Assembly: GCA_026981635.1 (NCBI GenBank)
Contig: JALSIF010000045.1
Coordinates: forward strand, 1-5,248
Direction of reading: 5' to 3'
From: JALSIF01 sp026981635 [NCBI: bacterium]
GTDB lineage: Bacteria > 4484-113 > JALSIF01
Length of the DNA stretch: 5,248 nucleotides
In this document: piece by piece, positions 1 to 5,248 of the stretch
Layout of the letters: each line of letters begins with the position of its first letter
How positions within the stretch are numbered: the first letter of the stretch is position 1
Notes under the pieces: model-generated
The model's database searches: none
What the model was told of the DNA's origin: nothing
What the model saw: the letters and a program-made list of their open reading frames with translations, nothing else
Translations under genes and position numbers: made by a program

Positions 1-650
1 ATCTGGGGCAGGGCGGTGACGGTGCGGGGGTTTATGGCGTGAAGCAGGATGACTGAGCCATTCTCCACCCGCCCCATCACTCGCCGCACGATCTCCTCCG
101 GCTCCACCTCCTGCTGCCAGTCCTGGGGGTCAACCGTCCACAGGACGGTGCGCATGCCCAGGGCGTGGGCCAGGTCAATCAGGCGGCGGTCGTAGGCTCC
201 GAAGGGAGGGCGGAACCATTGCACCTTGATCCCCATCCCGGCAAGGAGGTGGTTGGTCTCCTCCAACTCCTTCCTGCGCTCGTCGTAGGAAAGCTTGTTG
301 AGAGCCACGTGTTGAGTGGAGTGGCTTCCTATCACATGCCCATCTTGAACAATTCGTCTGATTAACTCCTGATTGTTAGTGGCCCTCTCTCCCAGGACAA
401 AGAAAGTCGCCCTAACTCCTTTTTGTTTCAGGATGTCCAGTATCCGAGGTGTGTGGACACTATCTGGACCGTCGTCAAAGGTAAGGGCGACGAACTTGGC
501 CTGGGGAGTGGAAAGGTCTAGCTTGATCAGGTCATAGTCGCCAGGAAGCAGCCAAAAGCGGGTGATTCCGCCAAGGACAGGCACCGCCAGCCCCAGCAGG
601 GCCAGGGCAAGCGCCAGCAGTACCAGCCATCTGCCCGAGCGCCACTTCAT
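1..650 (-). CDS. Polysaccharide deacetylase (NodB homology, CE4 type), C-terminus cut by window edge
   Basis: Reading the minus strand from the ATG at 650-648 gives 216 codons with no stop, running off the left edge. Residues 1-28 form a basic N-terminus followed by a hydrophobic stretch rich in Leu and Ala (about 8-27), so the protein is exported or anchored by a signal segment. The NodB core follows, with all five usual motifs: TFDDGP (57-62; Asp59 and Asp60), HSTQH (110-114; the two metal-binding histidines), RPPFGAYD (147-154), DPQDW (174-178) and ILLHA (201-205; catalytic-type His204). Family members remove N- or O-acetyl groups from peptidoglycan, chitin or other surface glycans using a bound metal. 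The intact catalytic set suggests an active enzyme outside the membrane; the substrate cannot be told. Only the last few dozen residues should be missing. It is transcribed away from the c-di-GMP operon. The start is supported by the signal segment directly after it, although the upstream Shine-Dalgarno is poor. Confidence 0.93.
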   Translation of the reverse strand, partial: MKWRSGRWLVLLALALALLGLAVPVLGGITRFWLLPGDYDLIKLDLSTPQAKFVALTFDDGPDSVHTPRILDILKQKGVRATFFVLGERATNNQELIRRIVQDGHVIGSHSTQHVALNKLSYDERRKELEETNHLLAGMGIKVQWFRPPFGAYDRRLIDLAHALGMRTVLWTVDPQDWQQEVEPEEIVRRVMGRVENGSVILLHAINPRTVTALPQ

Positions 651-659
651 GACCGCCTA

Positions 660-665
660 AGTATA
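660..665 (-). promoter_or_regulatory. Candidate -10 box (TATACT) for the polysaccharide deacetylase gene
   Basis: On the minus strand this hexamer reads TATACT, one mismatch from the bacterial consensus TATAAT, in otherwise GC-rich sequence. It ends only 9 nt before the ATG, so a transcript starting at the normal distance would have a leader of just a few bases. An AGGCGG purine tract lies at 658-653, only 2 nt before the ATG, which is too close for a good ribosome binding site. No -35 resembling TTGACA is visible 16-18 bp upstream. The assignment is inferred from sequence alone. Confidence 0.4.
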
Positions 666-727
666 GGTCAGCGTCTAGCGTGGCGGGCAGGAGCCGGACC
701 GAACAACGGTGGGGAGGGCCTATGGGT

Positions 728-733
728 TATTAT
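728..733 (+). promoter_or_regulatory. Candidate -10 box (TATTAT) for the c-di-GMP operon
   Basis: TATTAT matches the consensus -10 at five of six positions and sits in an AT-rich island (727-737). It ends 16 nt before the ATG at 750, implying a leader of roughly 10 nt. Only a weak purine run (GGTAGAG, 739-745) lies between, 4 nt from the start codon. No -35 hexamer is visible at the usual distance (about 705-710). This is inferred from sequence only. Confidence 0.35.
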
Positions 734-749
734 TTTTCGGTAGAGCCTG

Positions 750-2300
750 ATGGAGTATGTCAACGTCGATCTGCTCCGCGCCAACCTGGAGGAGCTGGTG
801 GTCCGCGCCCAGGCCAAGACCAGGCACTTCCTGCGCGGCCACAGCCACCTGGCCACCCAGCGGCTGCTTCGCTCCATCATTCTTGCCGCCCTGCGCTCCC
901 TGCGGGAGCTTGACATCGGCTATCTGTTTGACCGGCTGGTCAGGGCGGCGGAGGACAACGTCTCCCACCACATAGAGTTTCAGGAGGTAAGCGAGATTGG
1001 GGCGGTGGTGCTGGCCACCATCGCCGAGTTTCTGGAGGAGAAGCAGGAGCAGGCCACCCTCCAGTCCCTGCGGCCGGTGATAAACGCCCTCAACAACGAA
1101 CGCACCCGCTATGAGCTGCAGGTCAGATTCAACCGCATCACCCAGAAGATCCTCAGCCGGCAGGTGAGGGAGCTTACCCTGCTTGCCCGCATCAACCAGC
1201 TCACCATTGAGGACTTCCTGGAGGACCACCAGAGTGAGTGGGACCACCTGCTGGAGAATCTGCTGGAGATCCTGGGGGCCAGCGACGGGGTGATCTTCCT
1301 GCGCTCCCCCTTCTATACCGTCCTCACCATGGAGTTTTCCAACCTCTCCCGCAACCCCCAGCTTCTCCCCCAGGCGATGGGGGTGATGGAGAAGCTCAGC
1401 GGGAGGGCGGTAGAGGATCAGCTGGTTAAGGTGATTCGCCGACTCCACACCGAGGAACCGGTCTTCAATCCCAGTCTCACCAAGGAGCGGGTGCTTAGCC
1501 TCATTGAGCAGTACCACCCCGGCAGCGAAGATCTCAACGTGGGCCGCCCCCTCACCAACCTGGACCTGGAGCGGCCCAATCCTCTGCTGGCATTCTGCGA
1601 GGTGTCAAGCTACATCAACATCCTCATTGCCGGAGAGCACGTTGACGGGCTGATCCTGGTGGTCAAGGACCGGCCACCGCTGCTTACCGACGAGGACTAT
1701 GCCTTTGTGGAGACCCTGAAGAACAACCTCAAGCGGCTGGCGGAGAATGTGGTCTTCTACCACCAGCTCAAGTACCTCACCATCACCGACCCCCTGACCG
1801 AGGTCTACAACCGGCGCCACTTTGACGAGGTGCTCAGGGCCGAGGTGAACCGCGCCCTGCGCTACGACAGCCCGCTGAGCCTGGCCATGATTGACATTGA
1901 CCACTTCAAGCAGTTCAACGACACCTATGGCCACCTGGTGGGGGACCAGGTGCTGAGACACGTGGCCAAGCTTCTGCGGGGGAATCTTCGCGCCTCGGAG
2001 GTTATCGCCCGCTACGGGGGAGAGGAGTTTGCCATCCTCATGCCGGAGACCGCCCTGGACAGTGCCATGGTGGTGGGAGAGAAGATCCGCCGGGTGGTGG
2101 AGGAAACCCCGGTGATGGTGGAGGGGAAACCGCTGGGGGTGACCATTTCGGTGGGCATCTCCAGTCTGCCCGAGGTGGCGGAGGATGCCCAGGAGCTGGT
2201 GGACACCGCCGATCAGGCTCTCTATACCGCCAAGGAGCAAGGGAGAAACCGGGTGGTGAGCTTTCCGGAGGTGAGGGTGGAGGAGGAGGCCCATGGCTAG
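750..2300 (+). CDS. Diguanylate cyclase with helical N-terminus, GAF-like domain and C-terminal GGDEF domain
   Basis: A 516-residue protein that should join two GTP molecules into cyclic-di-GMP in the cytoplasm; no membrane segments are visible. Residues 1-120 look all-helical and are not recognised. Residues about 121-156 look like a helical linker. About 160-340 resembles a GAF-type sensory domain, ending in a long helix. The GGDEF domain starts at the usual TDPLTEVYNRRHF (346-358), continues with the metal- and nucleotide-binding DIDHFKQFND (382-391) and GH/GD (394-399), and has the signature GGEEF at 423-427, an active-type variant. The product-inhibition site, normally RxxD, reads RASE (414-417). 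An in-frame TAG at 741-743 rules out a longer protein except for an unlikely CTG at 747, which fixes the ATG at 750. The last 8 nt overlap the phosphodiesterase gene, so synthesis and breakdown enzymes are coupled. The ligand of the N-terminal half is unknown. Confidence 0.94.
   Translation: MEYVNVDLLRANLEELVVRAQAKTRHFLRGHSHLATQRLLRSIILAALRSLRELDIGYLFDRLVRAAEDNVSHHIEFQEVSEIGAVVLATIAEFLEEKQEQATLQSLRPVINALNNERTRYELQVRFNRITQKILSRQVRELTLLARINQLTIEDFLEDHQSEWDHLLENLLEILGASDGVIFLRSPFYTVLTMEFSNLSRNPQLLPQAMGVMEKLSGRAVEDQLVKVIRRLHTEEPVFNPSLTKERVLSLIEQYHPGSEDLNVGRPLTNLDLERPNPLLAFCEVSSYINILIAGEHVDGLILVVKDRPPLLTDEDYAFVETLKNNLKRLAENVVFYHQLKYLTITDPLTEVYNRRHFDEVLRAEVNRALRYDSPLSLAMIDIDHFKQFNDTYGHLVGDQVLRHVAKLLRGNLRASEVIARYGGEEFAILMPETALDSAMVVGEKIRRVVEETPVMVEGKPLGVTISVGISSLPEVAEDAQELVDTADQALYTAKEQGRNRVVSFPEVRVEEEAHG
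2281..2286 (+). promoter_or_regulatory. Ribosome binding site inside the upstream gene (AGGAGG)
   Basis: AGGAGG lies 6 nt before the ATG at 2293, within the final codons of the cyclase gene, and is extended by a second GGAGG up to 2289. It supports the start of the tandem HD-GYP gene and its translational coupling to the cyclase. Confidence 0.75.
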
Positions 2301-3549
2301 GAACAACCAGGAGGGGGCCTATCAGCAGTACTTTGTGGCCTACTTCTCGGGGCTCAACCCCTATCAGCTCTTCTCTGAGTTCATCACCGCCCTTAGCGCC
2401 ACCATCAACTTCATTGAGCGAAAAAGGCGCGATCATGCAAGGCATGTGGCTGCCCTCTCCTACCACCTCGGCCTCTACACCCGCCGCCTGGACCCCCAGG
2501 AGCTGAGGGAGGTCTTCTTTGCCGGCCTGCTCCACGACATCGGAGAGATTGGCATCTTTGACTACATCCTGGACAAGAAGGGCAAACTCTCCGAGGAGGA
2601 GCGCCGCCTGCTGGCCCAGCACTGTCGGGTGGGAGCGCGCATCGTCCAGCAGCTGCCCACCCTCAAGGATGCGGCCCGCTTTGTCCTTCACCACCACGAG
2701 CGGTGGGACGGGCTGGGCTACCCCGACCGACTAATCCACGACGCCACCCCGCTTGGGGCCCAGATCATCGCCCTGTGCGACGCCTTTGATGTGGTGCTTA
2801 ACCTCCGTTTCAGGGAGGAGGAGCCCGACCAAGCGCTGGCCCTTACCCTGGAGGAGCTTCGCCGCTTCGCCGGCCTGCAGTTCAACCCCTGGCTGGTTGA
2901 GCTGATGGAGAGGATGATCGCCGAGCAGGGGCTTGAGCGGCTGATCCAGATCCAGGAGGAGGATCAGCTCATCATTGAGATCCTCACCATTGAGCACCCC
3001 GAGTTTGGCTACTTCATGGAGCACTACCTGGAGATCCTGCTTGACTTCTTCAACATCGTGCTGGAGGCCAAGCACCGGGGGACCGCCGCCCACTGCCGGC
3101 GGGTGGCGGAGCTTTGCCGGGTGATGGGGGAGCACCTTGGCCTTCCCACCATCTCCATAGAGACGCTGATGATTGCCGGTCGGCTCCACGACATCGGCAA
3201 GATCGCCCTGCCCCACCGCCTGCTGGAGCCGGCGGCGCTGATGAGCACGGAGGAGATGGAGCAGTTTCGCCACCACCGTGAGTACACCATGCAGATCCTG
3301 CGCCACATCAGCGGCTTTGGCCCGGTGGTGAGACTGATTGAGGTCGACCCAGATGGGCGGGAGGGACTGGCCGTCTCCACCGATGGCAAACCCAACCTGG
3401 CCGGGATTCTGCGGGCGGCCAACCTGTGGGACGAGATCGTAAGCTACCCCCACCTCAATCGGCTGAGCCGCATCCTGGAAACCACCGTGCCTATCCCCGA
3501 GCGGCTCACCGAGCTTGAGGCGAGGGTGATTGACCGGGTGCTGGCCTGA
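2293..3549 (+). CDS. Tandem HD-GYP protein: active-type first domain, degenerate second domain (probable c-di-GMP phosphodiesterase)
   Basis: The 418-residue protein consists almost only of two HD-GYP domains and has no sensor or receiver domain. Domain 1 (about 25-200) keeps the metal-ligand pattern of the family: His48, the HD pair His81-Asp82, His110, the HHHERWDG-GYP block at 133-144, and Asp163 in CDAFD. This family hydrolyses cyclic-di-GMP to pGpG or GMP. One oddity is HDIGE at 81-85, where Lys is normal. Domain 2 (about 240-400) keeps His267, His299-Asp300 with the normal Lys303, and His328. At the HHE/GYP position it reads RLIEVDPDGREGL (347-359), so both histidines and the GYP are gone, and the later Asp is Asn377. 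It is therefore probably non-catalytic and structural or regulatory. The helices before each domain resemble each other (26-60 and 246-284), pointing to internal duplication. The start has a good AGGAGG, overlaps the cyclase stop by 8 nt, and the gene ends 2 nt before the next. Confidence 0.92.
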   Translation: MARNNQEGAYQQYFVAYFSGLNPYQLFSEFITALSATINFIERKRRDHARHVAALSYHLGLYTRRLDPQELREVFFAGLLHDIGEIGIFDYILDKKGKLSEEERRLLAQHCRVGARIVQQLPTLKDAARFVLHHHERWDGLGYPDRLIHDATPLGAQIIALCDAFDVVLNLRFREEEPDQALALTLEELRRFAGLQFNPWLVELMERMIAEQGLERLIQIQEEDQLIIEILTIEHPEFGYFMEHYLEILLDFFNIVLEAKHRGTAAHCRRVAELCRVMGEHLGLPTISIETLMIAGRLHDIGKIALPHRLLEPAALMSTEEMEQFRHHREYTMQILRHISGFGPVVRLIEVDPDGREGLAVSTDGKPNLAGILRAANLWDEIVSYPHLNRLSRILETTVPIPERLTELEARVIDRVLA

Positions 3550-3551
3550 CC

Positions 3552-4478
3552 ATGGAGTTCATCACCCACAGCCGGACGGTCAGTTATCCCAGCCTGATTG
3601 AGGAGTTTGTCAGTCGGTTCAACCACGAGCGGATGATCTTTCCCCTCGCCCACGACGGAGTGGTGGAGGGGCACTTCCGCCTGGCCGAGGTGACCTGCTA
3701 CGCGGCAAGCCAGCTGAGGAGCGGAGCCCTGGTGCTTACCTCCCTGCTGGAAGGAGGCACTGCCCCCTGGCAGGAGGGGAATGTGGAGACATTGATCTCC
3801 CTTATGCTGCAAGGCTTTCGTGCCCGCAGCGAACTTCCCCGACCTGCCCAGCTCGCCGAGCCCTGGCACCGCACCTTCGCCTCCCTGGCCGGGATCATCT
3901 CCGAGTTTGGGGACCTGATGGTTAAAGCTCACTACTTCACCGCCCTCACTCTGCTCATCGCCTATGCCTGGGGGCGGCCGGAGCTGGACCAGCCCAGCCG
4001 GGAGGAGCTCAGCTGGATCGTGGAGAACATCGTCGCCGCCCACCGCCGCCTCTGCCACCCCATGCGTCCCATCTCCTTTTCCGCCCTGGCCCGTCCGGAG
4101 CAGTTCGTGGCCCGCTTTGACGCCCAAGTCATGGCTATCAACCTGCCTCCCAGATCGGGCTGGGTGGCAAGTGACCCCTACCTCGCCTATATTGAGTCGT
4201 TAGCCCAGCTGAAGCCACCTGACGAGCTAGCCCAACCCCTGGATGGGAAGCTGCTGGGATGGCCCCTCGGTGTCGAGGACTACCTGGAGCAGGTGATGTT
4301 GGTGCTTGAGCAGGCGGTCCACATCCCGGTCTGGGTGCTGATGGGCAGCGAGCGGGGGATGCTGGAGAAGCTTCGCCGCCAGGCCGAGCGGCTGGGACGC
4401 ACCGCCAGCCTCTACCACGTCGACAACCATCCCCCCATGCTGATGGTGCCCGAGCGGGCGGTGCTGGTGGTGAGCTAG
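3552..4478 (+). CDS. Uncharacterised protein encoded in the c-di-GMP operon
   Basis: A 308-residue protein that I do not recognise. It has no signal peptide or obvious membrane span; a hydrophobic stretch near 129-139 is short and looks like a buried helix. The N-terminal half is mostly helical. The C-terminal half suggests alternating strands and helices: a strand ending in INLPPRSGW (196-204), then SDPYLAYIESLAQ (207-219), a helix (243-256), a strand VWVLMG (260-265), a helix (268-282) and two more strands (285-290, 302-307). This order, with a PP after a strand and a later YxxIExLA, faintly recalls class D12-like adenine-specific DNA methylases, but the DPPY signature and a glycine-rich SAM loop are not intact, so a methyltransferase call would be overreach. 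It begins 2 nt after the HD-GYP stop with only a weak GGGTG 11 nt upstream, so translation probably depends on coupling. Its place in the operon suggests an effector or partner of c-di-GMP signalling; that is inference. Confidence 0.85.
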   Translation: MEFITHSRTVSYPSLIEEFVSRFNHERMIFPLAHDGVVEGHFRLAEVTCYAASQLRSGALVLTSLLEGGTAPWQEGNVETLISLMLQGFRARSELPRPAQLAEPWHRTFASLAGIISEFGDLMVKAHYFTALTLLIAYAWGRPELDQPSREELSWIVENIVAAHRRLCHPMRPISFSALARPEQFVARFDAQVMAINLPPRSGWVASDPYLAYIESLAQLKPPDELAQPLDGKLLGWPLGVEDYLEQVMLVLEQAVHIPVWVLMGSERGMLEKLRRQAERLGRTASLYHVDNHPPMLMVPERAVLVVS

Positions 4479-4490
4479 GGGAAACGGGCA

Positions 4491-4521
4491 AACCTATAAT
4501 GCCAGCCAACCCCTATAGGTT
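4491..4521. promoter_or_regulatory. Inverted repeat AACCTATA-N15-TATAGGTT, candidate operator
   Basis: The arms at 4491-4498 and 4514-4521 are perfect 8-bp inverted copies separated by 15 bp, so their centres lie 23 bp apart, about two helical turns. The left arm overlaps the TATAAT box and the right arm ends just before the ribosome binding site, where a bound repressor could block transcription of the thiolase gene. The right arm overlaps a smaller palindrome, CCTATAGG (4512-4519). There is no T-run after it, so it is not a terminator. The regulator is unknown. Confidence 0.45.
4495..4500 (+). promoter_or_regulatory. Candidate -10 box (TATAAT) for the thiolase gene
   Basis: A perfect TATAAT lies 37 nt before the thiolase ATG in a 59-nt gap, leaving room for a leader of about 30 nt that includes the ribosome binding site. 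No good -35 is seen 16-18 bp upstream, where the end of the preceding gene lies. With no terminator in the gap, read-through from the c-di-GMP operon is also possible. Confidence 0.45.
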
Positions 4522-4523
4522 AT

Positions 4524-4530
4524 AAGGAGG
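4524..4530 (+). promoter_or_regulatory. Strong ribosome binding site (AAGGAGG) of the thiolase gene
   Basis: AAGGAGG, a near-complete anti-16S match, lies 7 nt before the ATG at 4538 and settles that start. It is the strongest ribosome binding site in the window, which suggests the thiolase is more highly translated than the signalling genes. Confidence 0.85.
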
Positions 4531-4537
4531 CTAACCC

Positions 4538-5248
4538 ATGCCGGAGGCGGTGATTGTGGACGGCGTCAGGACGCCGGTGGGCAGGTGGGGAGGGGCGCTG
4601 GCCGAAGTGCGCCCCGACGACATGGCGGCGCTGGTCATCCGCAAGGTGGTGGAGCGCACCGGGGTTGAGCCCAGCCACATTGAGGATGTGCTGATGGGCA
4701 ACGCCAACGGGGCGGGGGAGGAGAACCGCAACGTGGCCCGCATGGCACTGCTTCTGGCCGATCTGCCCATTGGGGTGGCGGGACAGACCATCAACCGCCT
4801 CTGCGCCAGCGGCATGCAGGCAATAGTATCTGCCGCCCAGGCCATCGCAGTGGGCCAGGGGGAGGTGTTTATAGCCGGCGGAGTGGAGTCCATGACCCGG
4901 GCACCTTTCGTGGTGGCCAAGAACTCCCGCCCCTGGGGGAGAAACGCGGAGATGTATGACACCACCATCGGCTGGCGATTCGTAAACCCCAAGCTGGCAA
5001 AAAAGTTCTATCCCTACTCCATGGGTGAGACGGCGGAGAACGTGGCCGAGCGCTACCAGCTCCCCCGCGAGGAGCAGGACCGCTATGCCCTGATGAGCCA
5101 GCAGCGCTGGAAGGCGGCCCAGGAGAAGGGGATCTTTGGGGAGGAGATCGTGCCGGTGGAGGTCCCCCAGCGCAAGGGTGATCCGGTAGTGGTGGAGGTG
5201 GACGAGCACCCCCGGCCAGACACCACCCTGGAAAAACTGGCCAAGCTA
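4538..5248 (+). CDS. Thiolase (acetyl-CoA acyltransferase / acetyltransferase family), C-terminus cut by window edge
   Basis: 237 codons are visible with no stop before the right edge; family members are about 390-400 residues, so the C-terminal third, with the second catalytic Cys and the GHP histidine, is missing. Thiolases cleave or form 3-ketoacyl-CoA using a nucleophilic cysteine. The start [17 protein letters not shown] (5-21) is typical. The nucleophile is Cys89 in [11 protein letters not shown], followed by [10 protein letters not shown] (114-123). The segment [12 protein letters not shown] (140-151) and [12 protein letters not shown] (162-173) resemble the beta-ketoadipyl-CoA thiolase branch (PcaF/PaaJ-like), but similar wording occurs in general fatty-acid thiolases, so the substrate is not assigned. 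The protein should be cytoplasmic. It has its own TATAAT box, a candidate operator and a strong ribosome binding site, so it is probably the first gene of a separate acyl-CoA metabolism operon that continues beyond the window. Confidence 0.95.
   Translation, partial: MPEAVIVDGVRTPVGRWGGALAEVRPDDMAALVIRKVVERTGVEPSHIEDVLMGNANGAGEENRNVARMALLLADLPIGVAGQTINRLCASGMQAIVSAAQAIAVGQGEVFIAGGVESMTRAPFVVAKNSRPWGRNAEMYDTTIGWRFVNPKLAKKFYPYSMGETAENVAERYQLPREEQDRYALMSQQRWKAAQEKGIFGEEIVPVEVPQRKGDPVVVEVDEHPRPDTTLEKLAKL

Larger units (their letters stand above)
651..749. promoter_or_regulatory. Divergent intergenic promoter region
   Basis: These 99 bp separate the leftward deacetylase gene from the rightward c-di-GMP operon, so both promoters must lie here or inside the neighbouring coding sequence. 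The two ends are AT-rich while the middle (about 671-720) is GC-rich. On the plus strand it holds TATAGGTC (662-669) and TATGGGTT (721-728), both of the form TATRGGTY, which recurs in the other intergenic gap. No terminator or convincing -35 element is seen. Confidence 0.6.

Noticed and set aside
165-365. Short plus-strand open frame of 66 codons
   Set aside because: It lies antisense to the conserved core of the polysaccharide deacetylase gene.
670-681. Direct repeat AGCGT-CT-AGCGT in the divergent region
   Set aside because: Five-base units present only twice; too short to support a binding site claim.
698-710. Small inverted repeat ACCG-AACAA-CGGT in the divergent region
   Set aside because: A 4-bp stem that does not extend and has no T-run; it is expected by chance in GC-rich sequence.
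747-749. CTG as an alternative start of the cyclase
   Set aside because: It adds only one residue, and the ATG directly after it is the far likelier start.
720-1517. Long antisense open frame opposite the cyclase gene; similar ones lie at 1605-2306, 2038-2697, 2731-3453, 3444-4127 and 4520-5209
   Set aside because: Their translations are low-complexity (His-, Pro-, Leu- and Gly-rich) and match no family, while the opposite strand encodes clear conserved domains. They are expected by-products of high-GC codon use.
3552-4478. Calling the third operon gene a DNA methyltransferase
   Set aside because: Neither an intact DPPY-type catalytic motif nor a glycine-rich SAM-binding loop is present; the resemblance is only in the order of predicted elements.
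4479-4537. Possible terminator after the unknown gene
   Set aside because: The only stem in the gap is AT-rich, has a 15-nt loop and is followed by the ribosome binding site rather than a T-run.

Overview
The window is high-GC bacterial DNA (roughly 60-65% G+C by eye), densely packed and without mobile elements, RNA genes or CRISPR repeats. Purine-rich Shine-Dalgarno sites (AGGAGG, AAGGAGG) precede some of the genes. The gene set fits a high-GC, possibly thermophilic, Firmicutes- or Chloroflexi-like bacterium, but nothing here fixes the taxon.

Layout: (1) 1-650, minus strand: a secreted or membrane-anchored polysaccharide deacetylase, cut off by the left edge. (2) 651-749: a 99-bp divergent promoter region with AT-rich islands. 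(3) 750-4478, plus strand: a three-gene operon with an 8-nt overlap and then a 2-nt gap. It encodes a GAF-like/GGDEF diguanylate cyclase, a protein with two tandem HD-GYP domains (the first apparently catalytic, the second degenerate), and a 308-residue protein of unknown function. (4) 4479-4537: a short AT-rich regulatory gap with a TATAAT box inside an inverted repeat, then a strong ribosome binding site. (5) 4538 to the right edge, plus strand: the N-terminal 60% of a thiolase.

The core is a self-contained cyclic-di-GMP make-and-break module. A cytoplasmic cyclase with a putative sensory N-terminus is translationally coupled to a dedicated phosphodiesterase that has no sensor of its own. 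The uncharacterised third protein is locked into the same transcript and is the best candidate for something undescribed. Its C-terminal half has a pattern that may represent a decayed Rossmann-type (adenine-methylase-like) fold; this is a weak inference. A short motif, TATRGGTY, occurs in both intergenic regions, next to the cell-wall enzyme, the c-di-GMP operon and the thiolase, and may mark shared regulation or simply a promoter style.
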